Assembly (NCBI RefSeq): GCF_004358345.1
Contig: NZ_CP037952.1
Span: forward strand, 3,100,001-3,164,000
Direction of reading: 5' to 3'
DNA from: Parashewanella spongiae
GTDB lineage: Bacteria; Pseudomonadota; Gammaproteobacteria; Enterobacterales; Shewanellaceae
DNA: 64,000 bases
Position 1 is the first letter of the stretch. Each line of letters opens with the position of its first letter. This document shows, one piece after another, positions 36,201 through 45,307 of this stretch. The notes beneath the pieces are model-generated. The model was not told where the DNA came from, made no database searches, and saw only the letters and a program-made list of their open reading frames with translations. Made by a program: the position numbers and the translations under genes.

Positions 36201-36735
36201 AGGCTTTTGTCAGTTACTCGGGCATCAACTTTCGCTAAAATCCAATGCAGGTAAAGGCTGTAACTTTAGCGTGTTAGTTCCTTTATCTTTTAGTTATACC
36301 AGCAAAACAGAACCATTTAGTCACACTGCGAACCTGAAAGGCCTAACGGTGCATTGTATTGATAACGAGCCACAAGTGACTTCTGGCATGGAAAAGTTAC
36401 TGACTGTTTGGGGTTGCAAAGTAATAACTTCTAACTCAGTAAGTCAGGCCTTACACGTTACAGAAAAGTTTAAAGATGACATCGATTTATTACTTGTCGA
36501 TTATCAGCTTGAAGATGACATCAGTGGGCTCGGAGTCATCCAAAAAATAAGGCAAGACGTCGCCCATATTCCAGCAATATTAATTACCGCAACCCTTGAA
36601 AAGTCACTAGAACAAACTGCAAAAAAAATGGATATTGAGTTTATGGCAAAAGCCGATATTTCATTAGAACTACAGACAAAAATTGGCGATATCATTATGC
36701 AATTTTATCAAAAAAATTATTATGAAAAAGAGTAA
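33286..36735 (+). CDS. crbS: CrbS-like sodium/solute symporter-hybrid histidine kinase
   Basis: 1149 aa from the ATG at 33286, with AAGGA seven bases upstream; the GTG at 33268 lacks one. Layout: an SSF symporter domain of about 13 helices (residues 5-500), PAS domain (about 620-730, DGISVIDKDLKIVAWNKAYL), coiled coil, HisKA with phospho-acceptor in CSHDLMQPVSAARL, ATPase with N-box NLLSNACRYAP, DTGPGIP and GLGLGLNIS, then a receiver with D in LLVDYQLEDD. This matches CrbS, which with the LuxR-type CrbR controls acs in Vibrio and Pseudomonas. CbrA is related but lacks the C-terminal receiver arrangement. The presumed partner lies at 47567. Confidence 0.85.
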   Translation: MFANWQLIMVSVIYAILLSGLAIWGNKHRHKITHNQQKLIYAFSLGVYCTSWSFLGISGQAAHNAYSFLPVYIIPALFFIFGWGFIQRVIRVSLTLNSTSVADLLANRFGKSQKLAVLISFSILIGTLPYLALQIKAIVSSYELLRQDNVLPDVLLGLVVTAILASFTILFGVRNIDVTERHLGIMIAIAFESILKLLTFLTIGLFVSFYLFDSPLEIWRQATENQPQSTKMSGHQWFSWIGLSIIVFSAFLCLPRQFQTMIVEAKDANVTATSRWLFPIYILLFALFAIPLGQAGKLLYAESLNPDAYVLFLPAFNGHSLMSLVGFIGTISAASAMVVVSTIAISTMLSNEVVFPTILKRKQFKNSKFEDFKTNFLVVRKVLVLLILALSFLMYSVAPPEKLATLGEIAFGAIAQIGPAFFAAFLWRKANFVAVFSGMFIGIGLWLVLNLLPIFGFYSHPFIGFSVSHTTLATLISLLTNVLFVIALSYLSRQSIQEQVQLEHFFEKRGFGPLKSTGFSKVSIDDLLLIISKFVGEEKSKQANIDFKIITNEIENKAELYHKLINHTEMILASVMGSTSARLVLASVFEGRQIDLAEMAYFIQHAENRQQKFSQYILQSAIENANDGISVIDKDLKIVAWNKAYLDLFNYPDDLVYIGCPVAELIKHNLIYQGKVPLSEVEEQVEKRIGYILQGSVHNTERSLANGSTIRIKGNSIPGGGFVMSFTDVTLYRKAEQVLQEKNLDLESLVSERTEALEQANVALSKSNQDLGMANQKIHIAHKQKTNYLKACSHDLMQPVSAARLFISALMQDKSLNKNQLETVKHIESSINNANDLIKDLNEISQIESGTITPQIEEINVDQLFLELFNEFELSCLQQNIFFKFIPTKLHIESDKKLLKRILQNLLSNACRYAPNSRLLLGCRRKGDFIEINVIDTGPGIPLEKHDLVFEQFVQLENRSATGLGLGLNISKGFCQLLGHQLSLKSNAGKGCNFSVLVPLSFSYTSKTEPFSHTANLKGLTVHCIDNEPQVTSGMEKLLTVWGCKVITSNSVSQALHVTEKFKDDIDLLLVDYQLEDDISGLGVIQKIRQDVAHIPAILITATLEKSLEQTAKKMDIEFMAKADISLELQTKIGDIIMQFYQKNYYEKE

Positions 36736-36784
36736 AGGTTACCTGATGTGTGATTAATTTTTGGCAGAGATACAGTGAAGTATA

Positions 36785-37065
36785 ATACCAATTACAGTAA
36801 TTAACTTCCCACTCAGCAAGAGCTAAAGGATTTCAGTACAAGGCGCAAGTTTGAAGTACTATACTCCCTGCGGCCGCCATACAAAGCTGGCGTTCAACGC
36901 ACTTCGTGCTTTTGCCGGGATAATTCAAGTGCTTGTAACGCAGTAATGGAACCCTTTAGCCTTGCCCTTCGGGAGCTTGTATGTGCTCACTTTGGTTTAT
37001 AAAGAATACTTCTCAAAATTGTCTTGACGTAGCAATGTAATAACGACAGTTTTGTATGTCGGTAG
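36785..37065. repeat. MITE-like repeat family 1, copy b (right end lost)
   Basis: Begins with ATACCAATTACAGTAATTAA and follows copy a, but has an extra block at about 36861-36914 (ACTCCCTGCGGCCGCCATAC...) and stops matching near CGACAGTTTTGTATGTCGG at about 37065. The right terminal repeat is missing. Confidence 0.82.
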
Positions 37066-37077
37066 TCTAGTGCCTTT

Positions 37078-37150
37078 GCTTTTTTCTATAAAAGTCACTG
37101 GATACCTGCCTTCGCTGGTATGACAAAGATTGGTACTTTTTAAATCGCTA
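37078..37150. repeat. REP-like palindrome with shared tail
   Basis: AGTCACTGGATACCTGCCTT-CGCTGGTATGAC followed by GATTGGTACTTTTTAAATCG. The same palindrome-plus-tail arrangement recurs at 56362-56440, so the repeat unit is longer than the hairpin. Confidence 0.7.
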
Positions 37151-37267
37151 GACCCCTTCCCAACGAAGCTGAAGACCGCAAAGGTATAACTCAATTCGAG
37201 TGTTGTTCTTGTGAACACCTCTTATTAATTAACCACATTTAAAGTCCCTTTAGTCTCTTAATACATT

Positions 37268-37583
37268 AGGGTCTGCTGATCTTTCAGGATTAAATTTTGT
37301 GCTATTTGAGCATTTATCTGTTCAAGGCTTGAGCAATGATGCTTAGCCATCTAAGTGAGCTGGTCACAACACAGAACAGCGAATGCTCAAAAGCATCGAA
37401 AAAAGAGAGAGCGTAAATTGGTCGCTCTTTCTAAATCAAAGGTGCTGCGTTACCGTTTTCTTATTTGGAAACGAAGTAACGACAGTTTTGTATGTCGATA
37501 ATAACCAAACCTCACAAACTCTGCCTTGCATAAAATAACCAATTTATCGCTGCAAAAACAATCACGAAAGATCAACAGACCCT
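37268..37583. repeat. MITE-like repeat family 2, copy b (inverted)
   Basis: 316 bp, the same length as 23367-23682 but in the opposite orientation, with ends AGGGTCTGCTGATCTTTC and GAAAGATCAACAGACCCT. Differences are scattered point changes. Confidence 0.92.
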
Positions 37584-37869
37584 TCTATGAGGACATCTTT
37601 GTCAAGCCCTTCAGTTTTTACTTTATTTCATTCAGTTTCTCTGGTTAAAAGTGTTGCTCAGGTTTTGTTGTGTCAGCTTAATGGCTAACCACCTTCTATC
37701 CGTTCTGACTTTAGTCAGTCACCTTAAATTGCATGCGCATTATCACGCCTAACCTGAATAATGATACTAACTCTTCTAGAAAAACGATTTAGCCTTGCTT
37801 ATCAAGGGGCTGTACAGTTAGCATCGAACAACGCTTTACTACATTTTACTCTTTACTTGGTTATTTTGA
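37584..37869 (-). ncRNA. Non-coding region downstream of IS110 transposase, candidate bridge RNA
   Basis: 286 bp without an ORF between a MITE-like repeat and the IS110 transposase stop. In IS110/IS1111-type elements, bridge RNAs are encoded in the non-coding end of the element, and this is the longer of the two non-coding flanks (the upstream one is under 160 bp). No RNA structure was computed, so this is positional inference only. Confidence 0.3.
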
Positions 37870-39003
37870 TTAAAGTGACATCGTTGCACCTGATGGCACT
37901 TCTCCATGCTCTAAATACTTCCACAGTTTGATAAGAAGTTTACGTGCCATAGCAACAATGCCGATGCGTCTCATTCGTTTACTGCCATGAGCGAAACGCT
38001 GTTCGAACCATAAACTCAATTCTGATTTGGGTTGATACCGTAACCAAAACCAACTGAGTTCAACCATAATCTTTCGTATTCGTCGATTACCTGACTTGCA
38101 AATGCCTTGCTCTCTTTGACTGTCACCACTATCGTAAGGCGTTGGTGTCATTCCTGCACAAGCTCCCACTTGTTTAGCGTTTTTAAATTCTCGCCAATGG
38201 AAAAACTCTGTTACTAATACCCAGCTCGATTGCCAGCCTACGCCTTTAAGCTGCATGAGCTGATTAATTTTTTGCGATGCGTCATCACAGTCATCAAGAA
38301 CACGTTGTTTTTGTAATTTCTCAATTGCTTTAATTTGCTTGTCGACAATTTCATGCCTATCAAGTTCTCGCTCTATTTCCGTCACTAAATCTGTCGGTAA
38401 AGGCTTATTGAGAACCGCCGTCTTAAGTTGATTAACTTTCCCCTTTAGTTTAGAGATATTTTCCACGCTGATACCATGCAAACACAGAAGTGACTTAATT
38501 CGTGCGCTGTGACTGCCACGCTCTTTTACTAATCGTTCTCGCTCTCGGTTAATTCGTCGCTTATCTTCAGCTTCTACATTTGGAACATTGATGATATTTA
38601 AAGCTTCTTGCTCTCCAGAGTGATAACGCATCAGTAAACGGAGCAAAGCAATCACATCAACTCTATCGGTTTTGACTTTCTTCTGTTTTCGGCTGACTTC
38701 AATACTGGCTGAGTCAATCACATGATTTTCGATGCCGTCTTTAATTAACGCTCTGTGTATCCAGAATCCGTCTCTACCTGCTTCGTAACAGCTAATGACT
38801 TTGCAGTTTTCAACGCAGAATAGCTTTTCTTTTGCTAAGGCTATTTCATGATGTAGGGCTTTCCAGTCTCGGGAATCAATCGTTTTGACTCTCTTTTTTT
38901 CACCATTTGAAAAGCCAAGCTTCCAAGTTTTACTGCTAAGTTCAAAAGCAATGTACAAATTAACAAATTTTGCGTTATCTTTTACTTGAAGGACGGTGCT
39001 CAT
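37870..39003 (-). CDS. IS110-family transposase
   Basis: 377 aa DEDD-type recombinase. RuvC-like part: IAFELSSKTWKLGF (the first acid is E in this subgroup, not the usual D), SCYEAGRDGFWIHRAL, and KVKTDRVDVIALLRLLMRY. A helical middle follows. The C-terminal Transposase_20 domain has MQLKGVGWQSSWVL, AKQVGACAGMTPTPYDSGDS and CKSGNRRIRKIMVELSWFWL, where the catalytic Ser is expected. The frame is intact. It separates the CrbS-like gene from an ABC exporter operon. Confidence 0.93.
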   Translation of the reverse strand: MSTVLQVKDNAKFVNLYIAFELSSKTWKLGFSNGEKKRVKTIDSRDWKALHHEIALAKEKLFCVENCKVISCYEAGRDGFWIHRALIKDGIENHVIDSASIEVSRKQKKVKTDRVDVIALLRLLMRYHSGEQEALNIINVPNVEAEDKRRINRERERLVKERGSHSARIKSLLCLHGISVENISKLKGKVNQLKTAVLNKPLPTDLVTEIERELDRHEIVDKQIKAIEKLQKQRVLDDCDDASQKINQLMQLKGVGWQSSWVLVTEFFHWREFKNAKQVGACAGMTPTPYDSGDSQREQGICKSGNRRIRKIMVELSWFWLRYQPKSELSLWFEQRFAHGSKRMRRIGIVAMARKLLIKLWKYLEHGEVPSGATMSL

Positions 39004-39159
39004 AATATTCCCCTTGTGTTGTGGTAACTAAAGGGTAGTTGAGTTACTGTCCTTCATAGTTTCTAGAGTGTTTACCAACATTATTGTTGCAAGTTTCACT
39101 GTTTTTCACAGGCTTATTTTTGTAAACTAGTCAAAACCGCTTATAAACAAGGGATTATA

Positions 39160-39816
39160 GTGATAAGTGTGACTGATTTATGCTTTCATCGAAAAGATGG
39201 TGAACAAATTCAAACCCTGTTTAATAACTTTAGTTTTAAAATTGCAACGCAAGAACAAGTAGCCTTACTTGGAGACAGTGGCTCAGGCAAAACGACACTA
39301 CTGCATTTGTTAGCAGGTTTACTTAAACCAGATAGCGGTCAAATTGCAATAAATAACGAAATTATTTCTTCATACAACAAACAACAACTTGCACACTTTC
39401 GCCGCAAAATAGGCCTTATATTTCAACATTACCAATTACTTGATTGTCTTACTGTGAAGCAAAATATATTATTTCAACATCGGCTTAATTTTCCAAATTC
39501 AGCCCCTACAGAGCTTGATGCTTTGATCGAGCAATTAGGGTTAAGCGAAAAACTGAATAAGTTGCCTAGCCAGCTTTCTGGTGGTGAGCAGCAGCGTGTC
39601 GGTATTGCACGAGCTTTGATTAATCAACCAAAGCTGATTTTAGCTGATGAGCCAACAGGAAATCTCGACCAATCGCGCTCCCACCAAGTCGTCAAAATGC
39701 TAATAAGCTTATGTAAAGAAAGAAAAATTAACTTAGTGATGGTGACACACTCGCAACAATTAACCCAATATTTTGATAGCGTTAAAGTACTCGCTAATGG
39801 CTGTTTTAATGAGTGA
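39160..39816 (+). CDS. LolD-type ABC ATPase of an AttEFGH-like operon
   Basis: 218 aa. GTG start with GGGA eight bases upstream. Walker A GDSGSGKTT, LSGGEQQRVGIARAL, LILADEPTGNLD and switch His in VMVTHSQQ. It belongs to the LolD/MacB ATPase class that works with FtsX-like permeases. Its 3' end overlaps the permease start by 8 bases. In known AttE-type operons the ATPase, permease and a CrtC/AttH-like secreted protein occur together, as here. Confidence 0.9.
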   Translation: MISVTDLCFHRKDGEQIQTLFNNFSFKIATQEQVALLGDSGSGKTTLLHLLAGLLKPDSGQIAINNEIISSYNKQQLAHFRRKIGLIFQHYQLLDCLTVKQNILFQHRLNFPNSAPTELDALIEQLGLSEKLNKLPSQLSGGEQQRVGIARALINQPKLILADEPTGNLDQSRSHQVVKMLISLCKERKINLVMVTHSQQLTQYFDSVKVLANGCFNE

Positions 39817-42199
39817 AATAAACCTTATTTTAAATACCCACGTAGCGTATTTTAAACGCCACCCTTGGTTGCTATTGTTGTTTATTGTTGGTTTGAGTTT
39901 AGGTAGTGCTCTGCTAACGGCCATCACAGGGCTAAACCAAGAAGCAAAAAATCGCCATCACAAGTCATCGGCGCTCGTTGATCTTGCAGTCAGTCATATT
40001 GTAAAACCACCGATTGGCCAAAAATTCATTGAAGGTAATTTGTGGTTAAAGCTACGCAAACATGGCTTTACCAACGCCCAACCAGTTCTCCGAGGAAAGT
40101 TAAAACTGGCTTCTGGTAAAACACTTTATTTACAAGGCATTGACAGCCTTATTTGGATGAACAAATCAGCGCCAACAAGTACGCAACAGTCTCTAAATCA
40201 AAGAAATACAAATTTTGCTTTCGATTCAATATTGATAGATAGCAATAATGGACCAAAATTACAACTAGAGTCAGATAGCAATAAACTTCAGCTTCTGAAT
40301 AGCTCGATTACACCTAGCTTTAACTTGGTCGATGATATCGGCATGTGGTCGATTACTGATATTGCTTATGCTGATATGCTTCTCAAGGCTAAGGGACAAC
40401 TCAGTTTTATCGAGTTTGTTGGTTTAACGCCTGAGCAAATTCCACAAATTGAATCAATTTTATCTTATAACGCTAGGCTTGTTGCCGCCCAAGATCAAGA
40501 TTTTGATACGTTATCTGAAGCTTTTTTCTTTAATCTTAGCGCACTTGGTTTACTTGGTTATATCGTAGCGGCTTTTTTAAGTTTTAACGCGATCAAGCTC
40601 TCTATCGCTGGACGGAAAAAGCTGCTCACTCAGTTTGCAATTTTAGGGTGCTCGCCAAAGGCCATTCGCACAGCCATTGTGATTGAGTTTACTTTAATGA
40701 GTTTTATAACGGCTCTGTTAGGCAGTATAGCAGGGTTTGTTATTGCTAATGCATTGGTGCTTGATGTTAACCGCACACTAATGGGGCTTTATAAACTAGA
40801 ACAAGCACTGACTATCGGCTGGCAATGGCAAACTTTAGCACTTGGTTTTGTGATTAATATCGCCACACTTGCAATAATGATACTGACACAAAAAAATACG
40901 CTACAAGATAAAGGCAGTACTGTATTTTATTCAGCTTTAGGGTCTGTAATTACAATATTTTTTTATTATTACTTTAATGCAAAATCAGAATTTGACGCCT
41001 TATCACTATGCTTTTGTATTCTATTAGTCTTTATACTTATTACCCCTAAATGCTTGCAAAGCTTACTCAGCTTCAAGAATCCATTTTCGTCCCCTTTATG
41101 GCAGTGGTTATATGCAGATAGTAAATTCCAATCGAAAGAATTACGTATTGCTATCGTAGCCATTTTGATTGCACTTGGAAGCGCAATTGGTATGCAGATC
41201 ATGGTTAATAGCTTCAGTAATACACTCAATGCACACTTAGAGAAACAATTAAGTGCAGACGTGTATATTCACCTTGATAAATATGATCCAGTTCTTCGAG
41301 CAAGTTTAAACGAAGATTCTTATATTAATCATGTTGGTATCTATATGGCTAGTAAAGGCTATATAGATAAAATACCTTCGACACTTGCGAGTTTTGGTCA
41401 AGGACATTTGGCATTTTCCCACATCAGTCTGACTTCAGGTGAGAAAATTAATGCTTCGCATTTTGCGGATAATGGCTGTATTGCAAACGAACAAGCCGCA
41501 ATTATATATAACTATCAGTTAGGTGAAACAGTAACATTTAAACAAAACCAGCATACTTTTGAGTGTCGCATTTCGGCTTTTTCCTATGATTATGGCAACA
41601 CTTCTTTAGGCCTTATAACCCAAGAGCATACGATGAAATCAAGTTCATTACACTGGCAAGTATATGGCCTGTCTATCAACCTGAATGAACAAATTACCCT
41701 TTCCCAGCTCACTGAACGACTGATTAACAAATACAAAATTGATAACGCTTATATCACTGAGAACAAACGATTCAAAGAAATTGCCAATGGACTGTTTAAC
41801 GATACTTTTAAAGTCACGAAAGTCTTAAATGGGTTTATTCTCGCAATTGCTTTAGTCAGCCTTTGTATCAGTCTATTAAGCCTGAGTGCCCAACACTCGA
41901 AGCAATTGGCAGTTTTAAATAGCCTAGGTGTTGACTCCACTCAGTTGCACAAACTGAAGCTCGTACAAACAACGTTGTTGGTTGGCTTTACCTGTGTTTT
42001 CGCGATCCCATTAGGTTTTGCCTTAGGGTTTGCGTTACTCAAATTTGTAATGCCTATTGCATTTGGCTGGACTATTTATTTCAATTTGGATTTATCAGCA
42101 TTATTGATCACAAGTTTACTTTTGCTTTTTGCCGCAGTGCTTTGTGCTTATCTACCTGTTAAAAAACTCACAACCGATTTGCACACTAAAGGAAGTTAA
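39809..42199 (+). CDS. FtsX-like ABC permease (AttF/AttG-type fusion)
   Basis: 796 aa from the ATG at 39809 (MSEINLILNTHVAYFKRHPW), overlapping the ATPase stop; ORF codons upstream of it lie inside the ATPase gene. There is one N-terminal helix (LLLLFIVGLSLGSALLTAI), a periplasmic segment, three helices around residues 240-360, two or three more near 370-470, a second periplasmic domain (about 490-640) and a last three-helix FtsX block. Two FtsX modules in one protein suggest self-contained assembly. Likely role: moving a hydrophobic substrate or lipoprotein toward the outer membrane. Confidence 0.87.
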   Translation: MSEINLILNTHVAYFKRHPWLLLLFIVGLSLGSALLTAITGLNQEAKNRHHKSSALVDLAVSHIVKPPIGQKFIEGNLWLKLRKHGFTNAQPVLRGKLKLASGKTLYLQGIDSLIWMNKSAPTSTQQSLNQRNTNFAFDSILIDSNNGPKLQLESDSNKLQLLNSSITPSFNLVDDIGMWSITDIAYADMLLKAKGQLSFIEFVGLTPEQIPQIESILSYNARLVAAQDQDFDTLSEAFFFNLSALGLLGYIVAAFLSFNAIKLSIAGRKKLLTQFAILGCSPKAIRTAIVIEFTLMSFITALLGSIAGFVIANALVLDVNRTLMGLYKLEQALTIGWQWQTLALGFVINIATLAIMILTQKNTLQDKGSTVFYSALGSVITIFFYYYFNAKSEFDALSLCFCILLVFILITPKCLQSLLSFKNPFSSPLWQWLYADSKFQSKELRIAIVAILIALGSAIGMQIMVNSFSNTLNAHLEKQLSADVYIHLDKYDPVLRASLNEDSYINHVGIYMASKGYIDKIPSTLASFGQGHLAFSHISLTSGEKINASHFADNGCIANEQAAIIYNYQLGETVTFKQNQHTFECRISAFSYDYGNTSLGLITQEHTMKSSSLHWQVYGLSINLNEQITLSQLTERLINKYKIDNAYITENKRFKEIANGLFNDTFKVTKVLNGFILAIALVSLCISLLSLSAQHSKQLAVLNSLGVDSTQLHKLKLVQTTLLVGFTCVFAIPLGFALGFALLKFVMPIAFGWTIYFNLDLSALLITSLLLLFAAVLCAYLPVKKLTTDLHTKGS

Positions 42200-42202
42200 T
42201 CA

Positions 42203-43246
42203 ATGACTAAATGCGCTTTGCTACTACTTTCAATTTTACTTTTATTGAGTTGTGAACCACTACCAAAAACTAACAATTCCCAAACCTTACAAATAGTAAG
42301 TGGAGTGCCTGTAGACAGGAATCGAGGTGTGATTTTTCCTCAAGATCACGGTCCTCATTTGGATCAAGGTATTGAGTGGTGGTACATCACAGCAAACCTC
42401 ACTGCTGAAACTGGCGAACGATTCGGTGCACAGTGGACAATGTTTAGAACACTAGTGCCTTTACCATTTGAATCAACTTGGTGGGACAATCAGCTTTATT
42501 TTGCCCATTTTGCTCTACAGCATGAACAATCACATGTTGCTTTTGAGCGATTTGCACGTGCAGGACAAGCCAGTATTACAATAAGCCCATTTATTGCCCA
42601 GCTGGATGACTGGTCTCTAGAAAGTACACAGAAAGACTTTTTACCACTTCAAATGAAAGCCAGTCAGGACGACTATGCAATTGATGTTTCACTGAGTCAT
42701 AGTCCACTCATTTTGCACGGCGAAAACGGCTATAGCCAAAAAACAGATAAAGGACACGCTTCTTACTATTTCAGTTATCCATTTCTTGAAACAAACGGCA
42801 CAGTCCTTTTTAATGGCAAAAAATATTCGGTATCTGGTAATGCTTGGTATGACAGGGAGTGGTCTGCAAGTTTATTGGATAAAAGCCAACTTGGGTGGGA
42901 CTGGTTTAACTTAGTCACTGAAGATAAGCAAGGCCTAATGCTTTTTTGTATACGTGATGCAGAGCAAAATTATGACTATTGCAGCGGCACGCGAGTTACT
43001 AAAAATGGTCACACAACTCACATTCCACGTGAATATATCAAATTACATGCTATGGAACATGTTTTTATCGACGGCACAAAGTATCCAAGCCAATGGAAAA
43101 TTGAGTTACCTGACTCTGAACCTATTTTGATTAAAACCATCACAAAAGACTCTATAAATAAGCTGTCGATAAAATATTGGGAAGGTCGAGTAATTTCAAC
43201 AGGTGGATTTAATGGTATTGGTTATGCTGAACTTGCAGGGTATTAA
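42203..43246 (+). CDS. AttH/CrtC-like lipocalin-type lipoprotein
   Basis: 347 aa. A signal peptide with lipobox LLLLSC (Cys 17) predicts lipid anchoring. Diagnostic segments include FPQDHGPHLDQGIEWWYITA, RFGAQWTMFRT, VSGNAWYDREWSASLL and LGWDWFNLVTEDKQGLMLFC, shared with AttH and the hydroxyneurosporene synthase (CrtC) fold. No carotenoid genes are nearby, so the operon context favours the AttH role. It starts 3 bp after the permease. Confidence 0.87.
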   Translation: MTKCALLLLSILLLLSCEPLPKTNNSQTLQIVSGVPVDRNRGVIFPQDHGPHLDQGIEWWYITANLTAETGERFGAQWTMFRTLVPLPFESTWWDNQLYFAHFALQHEQSHVAFERFARAGQASITISPFIAQLDDWSLESTQKDFLPLQMKASQDDYAIDVSLSHSPLILHGENGYSQKTDKGHASYYFSYPFLETNGTVLFNGKKYSVSGNAWYDREWSASLLDKSQLGWDWFNLVTEDKQGLMLFCIRDAEQNYDYCSGTRVTKNGHTTHIPREYIKLHAMEHVFIDGTKYPSQWKIELPDSEPILIKTITKDSINKLSIKYWEGRVISTGGFNGIGYAELAGY

Positions 43247-43745
43247 CCCAGCTTTAATTGTTCTGCATCTGGCTAAATTAACTCGGATTTCCCCAAAAAT
43301 AAACTGACTATATTCATACTAATTCTATGCATTACCTTCACAATCATGAAAATGAGTGCCCTGTGCCTTTTTGATAAACCAATTAGTTCGCTCTGTTGGG
43401 CGAGGAATTAAACCCGAAGTGATTAAAAATAATCCAAACTGAAAACCTTTTCATAAATATCGTATTAACGATGAAATTAATAAACAATGCCTATTTGATT
43501 GATCCAAGCTTTTCATATTCCCATAGTTAACTCATTTAACCAACGTCAAAAATAACAATAATAAATTTTGAAAATACGGATAACGAGAATTCTAAGCATG
43601 GTGAGTGTGTATTCTCGCTTTGCCACTACAAATGAATTAAGTTAACATTGTTTTTACTATATAAAACACTGTGTTGCACATACCTCTAGCTTTCCATATT
43701 TATTGTAAAAATGAGGTTGTGCAGTATTAATATTTAGGCATTAAT
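43247..43745. other. Gene-free region of about 500 bp
   Basis: No ORF with coding signs and no repeat shared with the rest of the window. AT-rich; the last 60 bases should include the promoter of the small secreted protein at 43746. Confidence 0.4.
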
Positions 43746-44114
43746 ATGAAACTTGCACACTATTTACTTTTATCAATTGCATTTATGTTTTCTGCGTTAA
43801 GTAGTGCCTGTGTAGTTAATAAAAGTCGATATTCTGATACTGTTAAAGTACATGATGAGGGTTATGGCAATTTTTTAATATCAATGCCAACTCAAGTTGA
43901 TTCTCTCCCTCTGAAGTCAGTATATGTAAATGTCAAAGAGAAAGAGAAAGATAAAAATAAATTTTCTGTTCAAGGTAAATTAGATGTAACTACACAAAAA
44001 GACAGAGGTTATGTTCACATACGCAACAGTAGATCAGATACATTAGAAATATCTGTTACTGTATGGCATCAAGCAGGTAAAAATTGCCCAATAATAACGG
44101 TAGTACAAATCTAA
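43746..44114 (+). CDS. Small secreted protein, unknown
   Basis: 122 aa. N-terminal signal-like segment (LAHYLLLSIAFMFSALSSAC) ending in a Cys that could be a lipobox (LSSAC) or a disulphide partner of the later Cys in KNCPIITVVQI. The mature part alternates charged and hydrophobic residues, suggesting a beta-sandwich. It is not recognised. It stands alone between two gene-free, repeat-containing regions and may be strain-specific. Confidence 0.55.
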   Translation: MKLAHYLLLSIAFMFSALSSACVVNKSRYSDTVKVHDEGYGNFLISMPTQVDSLPLKSVYVNVKEKEKDKNKFSVQGKLDVTTQKDRGYVHIRNSRSDTLEISVTVWHQAGKNCPIITVVQI

Positions 44115-44180
44115 AAATACCTATCAAGCAAATAATACTTCACGCTGTTAATTCTAAGTTACCTACAACAAACACATACA

Positions 44181-44345
44181 TAAGTACCTGACCATAAGTT
44201 TCTTAAGATTTCTAGTGCCCAGTATCAGCACTCTACGGTGTTGCAACTTCGGTTACATAGCTACGGCTATTCGCCCTACATTGCGTCTTGTATAGCACTA
44301 TACCTGAACACAATGATTATCAAAGAACTTATCGACAGGTACTTA
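44181..44345. repeat. MITE-like repeat family 4, copy a
   Basis: 165 bp with imperfect inverted ends TAAGTACCTGACCATAAGTT and AACTTATCGACAGGTACTTA. A related end occurs at 58966-58990. Confidence 0.75.
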
Positions 44346-44353
44346 CCCATGTT

Positions 44354-44657
44354 ATACCAATTACAGTAATTAAATGCTCAACTCAGAGCTATGTATGTGC
44401 TCAAAGTGCAATCGAAATTGATGAAGGCATAGTTGTTACCGACATACAAAACTGTCGTTATTACATTGCTACGTTGAGATAATTTTGAGAAGTATTCTTT
44501 ATAAACCAAAGTGAGCCATACAAGCTCCCGAAGGGCAAGGCTAAAGGATTCCATTACTACGTTATAAGTATTTGAATTATCCCGGTACTTCAAACTTGCG
44601 CCTTGTACTGAAACCCTTTAGCTCTTGCTGAGTGAGAGATTAATTACCGTAATTGGT
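44354..44657. repeat. MITE-like repeat family 1, copy c (inverted)
   Basis: 304 bp with ends ATACCAATTACAGTAATTAA and TTAATTACCGTAATTGGT, opposite in orientation to copies a and b. It carries an extra internal block with CGACATACAAAACTGTCGTT that copy b shares and copy a lacks. Confidence 0.9.
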
Positions 44658-45017
44658 CTTACCTGAAGGTGCATGATTTTAGTGGGAGTTAATTGCTGTT
44701 TAGACAAGGCGCTTATTCGAAGTAATAGTTAATTCTATTGCAAGGATAAGAACATAGAATAAATGGCAATACTTGTGGTTAAGAAAATTCCCACTAAGTG
44801 GGCATTTCAACGCTTATTTTTCTATGTTGTCAAAGCTTGAACTAGCCCATTAGTCCAGCACTTTTAAGTATTGAAGAATGAACCGTTGAAAATGACCTGA
44901 AAGTTGCATGTTCGAGTATCACGGGTATAAAAGCTCTCTTATTGCGATCTCATCGCGCCAGCTTTGTTGATGGCGCAAAATAAAACTGCCTAGACAAAAC
45001 ACCATTTAAAATAGGTA
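44658..45017. other. Gene-free region between repeats
   Basis: About 360 bp without coding signs. It contains a GGCGCAAAA / TTATTTTGCGCC-like pair near 44970-44985 but no clear terminal repeats. Confidence 0.35.
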
Positions 45018-45287
45018 AGGAACTGTCTCAAAATAACTTACCGATTTGTTACTGCTTAAAATTGTCAATATCAAGGCACGAAGAATGAAGTTTAGTTATT
45101 CTAAATGAAAAATGAGTAACGCAGAGAGTGGCAATTTTAAGCGTAACCCTTTGGGCTGTATTTATTTTTGGCTTCTACTGTGTTGTCGAAAGCTTATGTA
45201 GAGTAACTACACCACACTTTCTTCGCCTTGTATAAGCTCAAAAATAAACGACAGCAAAACAGGGAAGTTATTTTGGGACAGTTCCTA
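45018..45287. repeat. MITE-like repeat family 5
   Basis: 270 bp with inverted ends AGGAACTGTCTCAAAATAAC and GTTATTTTGGGACAGTTCCT (one mismatch). Non-coding. Only one copy is in the window. Confidence 0.85.
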
Positions 45288-45307
45288 ACTGTCAGATCAG
45301 ATCTGAG

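Noticed and set aside
42203-43246. Carotenoid 1,2-hydratase (CrtC)
   Set aside because: No carotenoid genes are near; linkage to LolD-like and FtsX-like genes fits the AttH role better.
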